From assembly GCA_012964825.1 (NCBI GenBank), contig DTTI01000044.1, forward strand, positions 1 to 32,221: DNA of 32,221 bases, in the 5' to 3' direction. The notes beneath the pieces were generated by a model, which saw only the letters and a program-made list of their open reading frames with translations, was not told the origin of the DNA and made no database searches. The stretch comes from Candidatus Neomarinimicrobiota bacterium (GTDB taxonomy: Bacteria > Fidelibacterota > Marinisomatia > Marinisomatales > S15-B10). Each line of letters begins with the position of its first letter. The stretch's first letter is position 1. Both the position numbers and the translations under genes were made by a program. Positions 1-8,363 of the stretch are shown piece after piece.

Positions 1-72
<72 letters not shown>

Positions 73-273
73 TAGGGTTGTTTGTTTGTTTTTTTGTAAC
101 ACTCTTGTCGAGGTTAATTCCTGCCATCGCTCATCACCATACGCATACCAATTGTCAAAAAACGAAATTGAAAAAAAATAAGCTTAAGAAGATTGCTTTA
201 AACCAAACCTCTAGAGCAAATAAAGTTAGCTTCTTACTTACCTCGGAGACAAACTATTTTTTCGAGGGAAACT
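73..273 (-). promoter_or_regulatory. 16S rRNA leader / promoter region (AT-rich)
   Basis: This 200-base AT-rich stretch between the TPR gene and the 16S start has no credible gene on either strand. Candidate elements on the minus strand are TTGACA at 158-153, which lacks a convincing -10 box at normal spacing; a weak TTGTCT...TAACTT pair further upstream; and TGCTCTAGA at 218-210, which resembles the boxA antitermination element TGCTCTTTA. The short inverted repeat CCTCG/CGAGG just after the TPR gene has a long loop and no T-tract, so it is not a clear terminator. That this is the rrn leader is clear from position; the individual elements are weak. Confidence 0.35.
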
Positions 274-1203
274 CTACCGCACTGTAAGGCTTACAGGCTC
301 GGGAAAATCTAGAAAAAGGCCTGGTCCATACCGAGCCTGCACTCTTTTGGTATATCTTATCTCTCGCTCACGGTTTGCAAACTCAATTCCCTTCACTGAT
401 CCCCAGATACTGCCCCCGTAAAGCCCAACCAGGGTAATTCGAGGAACCCACTTGGCAATGACCGTCGGTCCTCCAGCAAAGAACTGAATGGTCAATCCTG
501 TCATGGAAGCGAAGGTACCCACGGCGGGAATCCAGTCTTGGAGGTAAACGCGCCCTCCACCGGGGAATATACCGAAAAGCCCTGTCCTAACGGGATCCCG
601 GTTTGGGAGCTTTTCCACATTGTCGCAGGCCTTCATGAGCACTGTCAGGTTACGGCGGTGCTCTTTCGAATCAAATATGCGCCGTGCCTGGTCGAATCTC
701 TTCTTAGCTTCTTCGAATTGCAGATCATTGAATTTCGCATATCCGTCCAGTGTGATCAGATAGGGATCTTGTGTGGATCCTACCATGGTATAAACCGTAT
801 CGTAGTCGCCTTGCATGAGGTTGAGGTAGATAAGTCGGTACCGTGTCGCACGGAATTCGGAGCTGTTAGGCTGTACTTCGTTCTGAGCTTTATTAAAGTA
901 ATCGGTGGCCAGTACGTATTTTCCCTGTTCTTCATAGCTCCTGGCAATTTTGTAATAGACATTCGGTGTCAGCAGATCATCTGGATAGAGGAACAGATAC
1001 CTGAAGCACGCCACCACACATCTTTCATAATACCCCTGATCAAACAGAAAATCGCAAAAGCTTGTGAGCTCCTCTTTCTGGTACCCAGTGTATTCCTTCC
1101 ATTGCTCCTCCAGATCGGCTACAGTACCGTAAGTTGTCTGAGCGGGCAAAGGTGATAACGCCATTGCCCATATAAAAAGGTTGTATAAGTATCTTTTCAG
1201 CAT
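274..1203 (-). CDS. Exported tetratricopeptide-repeat protein with C-terminal TM2-like segment
   Basis: This 309-residue protein starts with a signal peptide (hydrophobic residues about 7-20, cleavage after a PAQ motif near 22). Residues about 45-190 are helical and TPR-like, with alternating YYxxA, Yxx(A/G) and FxxA patterns such as KIARSYEEQGKY. The C-terminal third (about 210-280) has a PGGGRVYLQDW segment and hydrophobic stretches, recalling the PGxGxxY motif of small membrane proteins that accompany TPR modules. It probably sits in the envelope, perhaps as an outer-membrane or periplasmic scaffold. It is the last gene of the secreted block before the rRNA leader, five bases after the gene at 1209-2081. 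The precise function is unknown. Confidence 0.8.
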   Translation of the reverse strand: MLKRYLYNLFIWAMALSPLPAQTTYGTVADLEEQWKEYTGYQKEELTSFCDFLFDQGYYERCVVACFRYLFLYPDDLLTPNVYYKIARSYEEQGKYVLATDYFNKAQNEVQPNSSEFRATRYRLIYLNLMQGDYDTVYTMVGSTQDPYLITLDGYAKFNDLQFEEAKKRFDQARRIFDSKEHRRNLTVLMKACDNVEKLPNRDPVRTGLFGIFPGGGRVYLQDWIPAVGTFASMTGLTIQFFAGGPTVIAKWVPRITLVGLYGGSIWGSVKGIEFANREREIRYTKRVQARYGPGLFLDFPEPVSLTVR

Positions 1204-1208
1204 GGAGA

Positions 1209-2081
1209 CTACTTCAACAATGTCATTTTCTTCGTTTCAGAAAAATCTCCGGCCACAAACTTGATGTAGTATATACCGGCTGAAACAGGAACCCCTTTAT
1301 CATTTAGCCCTGACCAATTCATGGAATGACTCCCCGCCGACAGGTTGCCTCGTACCAAAAGAGCGACCTCCCTCCCCAACATGTCGTAAACGGCTAACCG
1401 AATATCAGAATCACCGGGCAAGTCGAAACTGAATGTAGTGGTGGGATTAAACGGATTAGGATAATTTTGATGTAGTGCAAACTGTGCTGGCACCAGTTTA
1501 CTGTGCTCATGAACAGCGAGCCAGTTCACTTCATAGGTTACAGGATTCTGCTCATCGGGATATACACAGAGAACGTTCTCACCATCGGCATCAGATAGTA
1601 TAACATCTTCATTAGAGTCAAGATAGAATGACAGCTGGGACGGTAGTCTTTTCACCACATCAAACATGACCTCTACCAGAACCCCTTCCGAGCTCTGCAC
1701 AGTCTGCCCTCCTTCAAGGTCCAAACCTAAAACAGTGGTCGATCCGTCGGCATGTTCTATTCCCCACACTTCCCAGTCGGCGGCCTTGCCGCCAGTTCGG
1801 GCCCAGTTAAAACGCAACGTGCCGTTAGAATTATTACGCAATGTAAACTGAAATCCCCTGAGAGCCTCATTGTCAAATACCACAATTGGCACCAGGACCG
1901 AGGTATCCGTTCCCGCAACGGCTGAGGAAAAGCCGAGGCATCCACACTGGCCGGTGGCTACCGTATCACCAAATGTGACACTGGTGGAGTCTAAATCAAC
2001 ATACCGGGCGGTTTCGTTGGGACAGTCAATCTCCGCTGACAACGTTGAGATAAGATAAACAAATGGCAGAAAGCGCTTCAT
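1209..2081 (-). CDS. Secreted protein with cohesin-like domain and T9SS type A sorting domain
   Basis: The 290-residue product has a short N-terminal signal peptide (about 1-16). Its middle part, about residues 60-170, is beta-rich and has the layout of cohesin-like domains found in large secreted proteins: a VPIVVFDNEALRGFQFTL-type strand pair, then alternating strands ending in a DSNEDVILSDADGE loop. Residues about 205-290 are the C-terminal sorting domain: NYPNPFNPTT, then a VYDMLGREV strand, WSGLNDKG, SAGIYY and a terminal KKMTLLK. In Bacteroidetes such domains direct export by the type IX system and cell-surface attachment; use of the same route here is inferred. It has no visible catalytic motif and may be a surface-binding protein. 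Confidence 0.85.
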   Translation of the reverse strand: MKRFLPFVYLISTLSAEIDCPNETARYVDLDSTSVTFGDTVATGQCGCLGFSSAVAGTDTSVLVPIVVFDNEALRGFQFTLRNNSNGTLRFNWARTGGKAADWEVWGIEHADGSTTVLGLDLEGGQTVQSSEGVLVEVMFDVVKRLPSQLSFYLDSNEDVILSDADGENVLCVYPDEQNPVTYEVNWLAVHEHSKLVPAQFALHQNYPNPFNPTTTFSFDLPGDSDIRLAVYDMLGREVALLVRGNLSAGSHSMNWSGLNDKGVPVSAGIYYIKFVAGDFSETKKMTLLK

Positions 2082-2146
2082 AGCAAAATCATTGTTAATG
2101 AAGGAATCTACACATCATCGCTTGTAATAATGAAAAAGGAGCAGCT

Positions 2147-5100
2147 TTACTTCAAAAGGGTCATCTTCCGGATCCGGAAATCATTGCCGGCCCTAACAGA
2201 GAGTAGATAGATACCCGCCGCCACGTGATTACCGCGCATTTCAGTGCCATCCCAATTTAGCAGGTGCAAGCCGCCATTCATCTGTTCGGAAGCTAATATT
2301 TTCACCTCTCTACCGGTTACATCATAAACAACGGCGGTGACAAAACGTTCATTCGGAAGGCTGAGTTCAACTGCCGTTGTAGGATTGAACGGGTTGGGAT
2401 AGTTATCTGATACTGAAAATTTTATAGGTAACTCATCAGGCACATCAGCTATGGATAATGCCGGATCATAGATTATTCCTGTGCGAAAAGGTCCGCCCCT
2501 ATACATCCGCCAGCGGGTGCCATCACCGGCCCTCGTCTTCACATCTATAACTACAAGCTGCGTGGATGCCGCTGCCGCAATTTCCGGGTCACCGTCACCA
2601 TCCAGATCACCCACTGTGAAGGAACTCTCCACCGACCCCTTCAGATTGATCGGAAAACTGGACACTACCGTACCGTCAAGATTAACGGCGAAAAGCATCC
2701 CTTCGGTGAGTGAGGCCACCACCTCAGCCACGCCGTTGTTATCCAGATCAAATGCTACGGGTGAACTCTTTAAAGCTGTGGTGCCACCCAAGTAAAATGG
2801 CCAGCCCGACATCTCTAATAGCTGATTCTCGGAATAGCGGACCCCGTAGAGCTTCCCATCATTGGCGCCAAAAATAATTTCATAGGTACCGTCACCGTCC
2901 AAATCATCAACCATGGGTGAACTTTGAACATGCCCGCCCACGGCATAGGTGGCTAGGGACTTCCCTTGCCAATCAATAATGTGGAGCTTGTCATCATCAG
3001 AGCCGATAATGATTTCCAACATCCCGTCACCGTTCAAATCGGCCAAAGCAGGATCAGTAGATACTTTGTTGCCCGTGGTGTATGGAAATCCACTGGGAAT
3101 GGAACCGTCAGCAGTGAACAGATAAACATGATCACTCCATGTCCCAATCACAATGTCAAACTGGTTGTCTCCATCCACATCACCCACTGCAGGGGCGGAA
3201 AAGATGGATTCATTGATTGAAATGGGAAATGAACCGTAATCAGTGCCGTCATGATTGATGACGTAAAGATATTTCTCAAAAATAGTGAAAATGATTTCCA
3301 GATCTCCGTTCCGGTCCAGATCGGCCAGGACCGGCGGTGAAACGATCATCCCGTTGGCGGAGTATTCCGCTTCTTTCACACCATCATGACTCAATATATA
3401 AAGTGTGTTGTCCATGGAGCCGAAGACCACTTCAAGCTGCCCATCTCCATCCACATCTCCAATGGCGGGGGTGGAGCGAACATTGCGGCCCGCTTTGAAA
3501 GACCATTTAAGATCGCCGTCAGCGTTAAGCACGTATAGATAGTGATCATCTGATCCCATAAGAACTTCCTGTATGCCATCTCCATCAAGGTCAATGATGG
3601 TGGGTGATGTCCTGATTATGTTGTCTGCTGTAAACGGGAAGCCGGCCTGGTTCAAACTTACATCTACTGAAAATTTCTTTGTGTCCTGGTAAATGTTGCT
3701 GCCCGATCCCTCGGCTATAACCTCCATGGAAAAAGGGATCTCATCGGGCGTCATGGCCACATCAACCTGAAACTGGAACCGGTCAGTCACATTGACACCG
3801 CTGTTTCCCGATCCGATGTCAGGAAACACCGCCTCGCTGTCGATCATAGTCACCGCCCAGTGATCTGAGGAGAGTGTTGCTGTAATGTTTTTTGCATCCG
3901 CCCACCCTTCTTCATTCACAAGGACAACTCTCATCAGTGCGATCTCTCCGGGATTGAGTACACCGTCATCATCGTTCACCGGCTGAGTGGAGTAGGAAGA
4001 GACCTTAAGCTGAGGCAGCATTCCGCTGGCGATAGCGCGGAAAACATTGAGCCGCCCTGAACCGATCTTGCCTACATAAGATGAATTGTTATCATCAATA
4101 TTATCGGTACCACGGAGGACCATCTGTTCAATTTTGTCAGCCGATTCGTTTGGGTAATAAGACCAGACGAGGCCCAAGGCCCCGGCCACAAGGGGTGAAG
4201 ACATGGAGGTTCCGCTCCAAGAAGCATACTTGCCATCATAGACTGTGCTGAGAATACCGGAACCCGGCGCTATAATGTCCACCCAAGTTCCATAATTGGA
4301 AAAACCGCTTTTCCTATCTGAAGAATTTGAAGAAGCAACTGAGACAACACTTCTGTAAGCGGCTGGATAGCTTTCATCTTCACTCTCCTCATTGCCTGCA
4401 GATGCGACTACAATAGCACCATAATTATCCCTGATGTTGTTGTAGAGTGCACGTTCCGAATTGGACCGTCCTCCGCCTCCCCAACTAAGATTGATTATGT
4501 GAGCACCAGCTTTTGCAGCATAGAGAACGCCTGCGGAACCACCGCCGTCAAAAGTGGAGTCCGACGGGTTATCATCGTACTGAATTTTTACCGGCATATG
4601 TTTAATGGAAAAACCAACACTTGCCATACCAATACCATTATCCGTTGTAGCTGCCACGATACCCGCAACATGTGTACCATGAGGGTTACCATTAGTGGGA
4701 CCGGGATCAGGCGGCGCCATAGGATCATTGTCCGGATCATTTCCCGCTGTCTTACCAGAAACATCCCAACCGATGAGATCATCCACATAGCCATCCCCAT
4801 CATCGTCAACTTCGTTCAAGTCTCCAGGATCGAGCTGCCATTGCCCGTTGATAAGCTCGATTGTGTGACCGTCACCGTCAAAATCTTCATCAAGATTTTG
4901 CCACAGATTATCCACAAGATCGGGATGATCCCATTCACAGCCACTGTCTACGACCCCTACAACAATAGTTGGATCACCTGGAAGGTCGCCCCCTTGAATA
5001 TCCCATAAATCCCAGGCCTCAGGCGCCTGAATGGTTCGCAAATACCACTGGTTGTTATACCGGGGATCATCAGGTGTATAGCGAAAACGATAATTGGGAA

Positions 5101-5452
5101 CATATTCGGCAGATCTGATGGTTGGTTCAGAAGCCAATTCGCTTCGAACGGCGCTCCTATCGACAGTTTCATCATTAAATTTGATATCGTAGTAGCGGCT
5201 CAAAAGGATATCCCCATCCCTGTCCTTGTCTGTGGCTTGAGGTAGCCATTGGCTGATCCGCGCTGCGCCATGGCGGGAGAGCAAATTATCTATGCTTTCG
5301 ATACCAGTCTTGTTCGAAATCAGGTCAATTGCTTCTACATTTACACTTTCATGAAAATAGATTCTGACCACATTGTCAAGATAGACGCGTCCTTTCGGTT
5401 CAGCTACTAAAAAACAAAAACACCCCAAGAGTAAAAAATAAAATCTTCTCAT
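2147..5452 (-). CDS. Subtilisin-family (S8) serine protease with FG-GAP/VCBS repeats and T9SS sorting domain
   Basis: I chose the ATG at 5452 (1101 residues) because an AGGTG ribosome site precedes it; an in-frame GTG six bases upstream is possible. A signal peptide (about 1-17) is followed by a propeptide-like region to about 125. The S8 catalytic residues are Asp169 (VVDSGCEWDHPD), His258 (NPHGTHVAGI), the oxyanion Asn353 (SAGNE) and Ser416 (SGTSMSSPLVAG). Between Asp and His lies an insert with two DxDGDG calcium-binding-like loops. Residues about 590-980 hold at least six FG-GAP/VCBS repeats with DxDGDGxxE cores, predicted to form a beta-propeller that binds calcium. The end (about 1020-1101) is the NYPNPFNPTT sorting domain. 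The likely role is an extracellular or surface protease for protein degradation. Confidence 0.95.
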   Translation of the reverse strand: MRRFYFLLLGCFCFLVAEPKGRVYLDNVVRIYFHESVNVEAIDLISNKTGIESIDNLLSRHGAARISQWLPQATDKDRDGDILLSRYYDIKFNDETVDRSAVRSELASEPTIRSAEYVPNYRFRYTPDDPRYNNQWYLRTIQAPEAWDLWDIQGGDLPGDPTIVVGVVDSGCEWDHPDLVDNLWQNLDEDFDGDGHTIELINGQWQLDPGDLNEVDDDGDGYVDDLIGWDVSGKTAGNDPDNDPMAPPDPGPTNGNPHGTHVAGIVAATTDNGIGMASVGFSIKHMPVKIQYDDNPSDSTFDGGGSAGVLYAAKAGAHIINLSWGGGGRSNSERALYNNIRDNYGAIVVASAGNEESEDESYPAAYRSVVSVASSNSSDRKSGFSNYGTWVDIIAPGSGILSTVYDGKYASWSGTSMSSPLVAGALGLVWSYYPNESADKIEQMVLRGTDNIDDNNSSYVGKIGSGRLNVFRAIASGMLPQLKVSSYSTQPVNDDDGVLNPGEIALMRVVLVNEEGWADAKNITATLSSDHWAVTMIDSEAVFPDIGSGNSGVNVTDRFQFQVDVAMTPDEIPFSMEVIAEGSGSNIYQDTKKFSVDVSLNQAGFPFTADNIIRTSPTIIDLDGDGIQEVLMGSDDHYLYVLNADGDLKWSFKAGRNVRSTPAIGDVDGDGQLEVVFGSMDNTLYILSHDGVKEAEYSANGMIVSPPVLADLDRNGDLEIIFTIFEKYLYVINHDGTDYGSFPISINESIFSAPAVGDVDGDNQFDIVIGTWSDHVYLFTADGSIPSGFPYTTGNKVSTDPALADLNGDGMLEIIIGSDDDKLHIIDWQGKSLATYAVGGHVQSSPMVDDLDGDGTYEIIFGANDGKLYGVRYSENQLLEMSGWPFYLGGTTALKSSPVAFDLDNNGVAEVVASLTEGMLFAVNLDGTVVSSFPINLKGSVESSFTVGDLDGDGDPEIAAAASTQLVVIDVKTRAGDGTRWRMYRGGPFRTGIIYDPALSIADVPDELPIKFSVSDNYPNPFNPTTAVELSLPNERFVTAVVYDVTGREVKILASEQMNGGLHLLNWDGTEMRGNHVAAGIYLLSVRAGNDFRIRKMTLLK

Positions 5453-5461
5453 GAGCACCTG

Positions 5462-8311
5462 TTAACGAACGATGAGAAGTTTTTTCGTCGACATAAAACC
5501 GGGCGCTTCCATTCTGTAAAAATAGACACCTGAAGCAAAGCCGCGGCCGTTAAGAAAATAGGTATAGCTTCCCGGTGCCAAAAACTTGTCATGGAGGCGG
5601 CTCACCTCTCTCCCGGTAATGTCATAGAGCTTCAGAACGACTCGTCCCTCTCTTGCAACATCAAATTTAATGAGGGTTTCCGGGTTGAAAGGATTTGGCA
5701 TATTCTGACTCAGCACGAACTGCTCAGGCAGACCTATGTCGTCCTCAACACCAGCCCCCTCAATGTCGATGGCGGTGCGAATAAGGAGATCCCCTTCATA
5801 ACCAAGATCGGAAAGGGGGGCCCATTCGTCAACCTCTGTGTAATAGTAGCTTCGCTCTTTCGATTCGCTACCGGTGTCAATACTGAGCGGCGGTGAATCG
5901 GCCGTCTCACCCCATGCAACATAGAATTGTCCCTCAGTGAAGGTCAACCCCGCGCCAGAAACATCTTTGATATTCCAACCCTGAGTCACCGTAGGAAAAA
6001 TGAGTGTTGCGCCTATGTGATTGCCAGGCATACCATCATTGCCGTCATCATCAAAGATGGCCAGGTAGGTCAGTCCTCCTGCTTCTCTGGAGTGATATTT
6101 TAAGGTCATGAGTGTGATTGGGAAAATGTTAGAGCTGAATCTTACAGCGTACCAACTATTCTCACCCAAGGACGTTGCACCGGTCTCCGATGTGCCGTCA
6201 TCATAAGCTACTTCCCTGACCGTGTCAGATCTGGGCCGGATGGTCACAGTAGAAGACATTGCACTTTCCACTTCATCAGAGGCTCCAGAGTTGTAAATCG
6301 ATGTAATCCCATAGGTGTAATCAACTGCTATGAGAACCAACGAATCAGTAAAACTTGTTTTCGTCAAATATGTACCGTCCGGCAAAGGCTCGGCGAAAGA
6401 CTCGCCCGGGGCGTGGCGGTAAACGTTGTAGACAGCATTCTGTCCGCCTTGTGTAGAAACCTCAACTCGGATCCCCCACTCCCCATCGGGAAGATTGTTG
6501 TTCTCTGCAGTGGTTCTCCACCGTTGCCAGGGCCCGTCTCCAAGTTTGGTCCAGGAATGTTCACTTGGGGTTGCATCTTCATCGAGCCCAGCATGCAAAA
6601 GGGTGTCTATTGCCTGAGCAATGAGGAAGTCACCCTCAAATTCCCAGTCCACTTCAATCTCGTTCCATACTGCCGAAGACCGGGACATGGTGATGTCGTA
6701 GCTCGGCTCGTCCGCCGGCTCTCCGCCCGCCACTTCATAACCGTAGACCGTAACCGTGCTCACACTGTCTGCGCCTATAAGTTTCACTTTTTTAACTATG
6801 GCAGAGGAACCGAAAGGCATCTTGAAAACATTGCCACAGAGGCCAGTACCCCCAGTCATAAAGATAGCATCTTCAAATGAACCGTCATCATAGGCTACTT
6901 CACCATCAATATCACCGCTGGGAACAGCCTCCCACGAAAGTTCCACCGTTCCGCCGCCTGTGGAGACGGTTAATCCCTTGGGAGCAGGAGCAGTTTCCAC
7001 CAGCGATTTTTTCCAGACATGGAGATCGTCAATATATAGGCCCATGCTGGTGTTGCCTGTATCCCCATCGTGGTTGTCATCAGATTTGAATTCCCAGGCT
7101 ACACGAATTCTGTTTCCTGCCCATTGGGACAAATCCAGCTGAACGTTCGTATCTTCATTGAAGGGACTTCCAGGACCATAGATTTCCCAGCCGTAGGTAC
7201 CAGGACGACCATCGGTGCCGTAATCATAAGTAACGGCGTAGGAAGGTGCGCTAAGTTCAGCTCCGGCCCACCACGACTTGGTTCCGTCGTATCCGTTGTA
7301 TTCGTTCATGTTCCAATGAGATCCCCCAGCGGGTGTGAGGACTACCTTATCGTCAGCATTGTCGTAGAGCAATGTATCCGAGCTGTTGGATACCAAAACT
7401 TCATCCACATAGAAACCACTTCTGTACAGCGTGTTATCATCCGCCGTGCTCCAACCTGGATCAGACGCAAAAACAAACCGGATTTTCACGGTATCACCGC
7501 TAAATGAGCTCAGATCAAACTCTGCGTCAACCCAGTCGTCAATTTTGTCCGTCCAGCCCGGAACGTTGCACTGGTCCAGGTTGTACTGAAAACCAAAACA
7601 GCTACTACATTCGTAGCTTGGAGTTCCTTCAATTGTAGTCCACGACATACCCTGGTCTTTTGAAACCTGAACGTTAGCGGCATCCCAACCATTTAGAACA
7701 CAACCGCTGTCATCCGTGTAAGGCAGACCAGATATTGACTCAAGGCGATAAAGCAGTTTGAATGTTAGTTTGTAATCATTGCTGGTGATCTCAAGTTCCG
7801 GGGAGAGGAGATATTCCACCCATTCATTGGAGTATCCCCTGAGAGAATTGTCCATATCCTGAACCCAAAGCCTGTAATAATCTTCAAGAGAACCGTCACC
7901 ATTTCCGTCTGAATCGAGCATCTCAGCCCAGACTGCAAACGAAAAATGGAGTTCTTCCAGTTCAGCGTCAATTTCAGGCAGTTGAATTATGGGGCTTAAC
8001 AATGTGTCATTCTCATCTATCCCTACAGCATGATGAAAACTGTGGGTAGGGCTGTTTGAAGTCTCGGTGGTGATTTTCCAGGTGCCCTGAGTTTCCCAGT
8101 CTGCAACCCCAGACTCAAGGTCGTCGTAGAAAATGCTGGTTGTGTCCGGAAGTACAGCTGGTTGCGTACCGTGTATCAGAGTCTTTCCTGAAACATTTCG
8201 GAAGGCAGACAGACGTTTTTCTCCGCCTTTGGTTGCTTTTTTTTCATTACCGTTGGCAGTTACAATCATCAGCAGAAAAACAGGAAAAAGTCTCAGTAAC
8301 AAACTTTTCAT
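5462..8311 (-). CDS. Large secreted multi-domain protein (MAM/choice-of-anchor-like) with T9SS sorting domain
   Basis: The 949-residue product has a signal peptide (about 1-21) and an ATG preceded by a GGAG ribosome site. The N-terminal half has repeated beta-sandwich modules of the type seen beside immune-inhibitor-A peptidases and in choice-of-anchor domains: a DDLESGVADW start, then GFYVDEVLV near 300 and GLYIDDLHVWKK near 430. A fibronectin-III-like segment (APKGLTV...VELSWEAV) follows near 440. Two later beta-rich modules both start with VAYDDG. The last about 85 residues are the NMPNPFNPET sorting domain. I see no HExxH or other protease motif, so it is probably a binding or adhesion protein rather than an enzyme. 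Its stop lies just before the S8 protease start, suggesting co-transcription. Confidence 0.87.
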   Translation of the reverse strand: MKSLLLRLFPVFLLMIVTANGNEKKATKGGEKRLSAFRNVSGKTLIHGTQPAVLPDTTSIFYDDLESGVADWETQGTWKITTETSNSPTHSFHHAVGIDENDTLLSPIIQLPEIDAELEELHFSFAVWAEMLDSDGNGDGSLEDYYRLWVQDMDNSLRGYSNEWVEYLLSPELEITSNDYKLTFKLLYRLESISGLPYTDDSGCVLNGWDAANVQVSKDQGMSWTTIEGTPSYECSSCFGFQYNLDQCNVPGWTDKIDDWVDAEFDLSSFSGDTVKIRFVFASDPGWSTADDNTLYRSGFYVDEVLVSNSSDTLLYDNADDKVVLTPAGGSHWNMNEYNGYDGTKSWWAGAELSAPSYAVTYDYGTDGRPGTYGWEIYGPGSPFNEDTNVQLDLSQWAGNRIRVAWEFKSDDNHDGDTGNTSMGLYIDDLHVWKKSLVETAPAPKGLTVSTGGGTVELSWEAVPSGDIDGEVAYDDGSFEDAIFMTGGTGLCGNVFKMPFGSSAIVKKVKLIGADSVSTVTVYGYEVAGGEPADEPSYDITMSRSSAVWNEIEVDWEFEGDFLIAQAIDTLLHAGLDEDATPSEHSWTKLGDGPWQRWRTTAENNNLPDGEWGIRVEVSTQGGQNAVYNVYRHAPGESFAEPLPDGTYLTKTSFTDSLVLIAVDYTYGITSIYNSGASDEVESAMSSTVTIRPRSDTVREVAYDDGTSETGATSLGENSWYAVRFSSNIFPITLMTLKYHSREAGGLTYLAIFDDDGNDGMPGNHIGATLIFPTVTQGWNIKDVSGAGLTFTEGQFYVAWGETADSPPLSIDTGSESKERSYYYTEVDEWAPLSDLGYEGDLLIRTAIDIEGAGVEDDIGLPEQFVLSQNMPNPFNPETLIKFDVAREGRVVLKLYDITGREVSRLHDKFLAPGSYTYFLNGRGFASGVYFYRMEAPGFMSTKKLLIVR

Positions 8312-8363
8312 AACATCTCCAAGATTAAAGGATATTCTAAGTCCATACTTTATCTGAATTAGG

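Noticed and set aside
5462-8311. Immune inhibitor A-type metallopeptidase
   Set aside because: The accessory beta modules resemble that group, but no HExxH or other zinc site is present.
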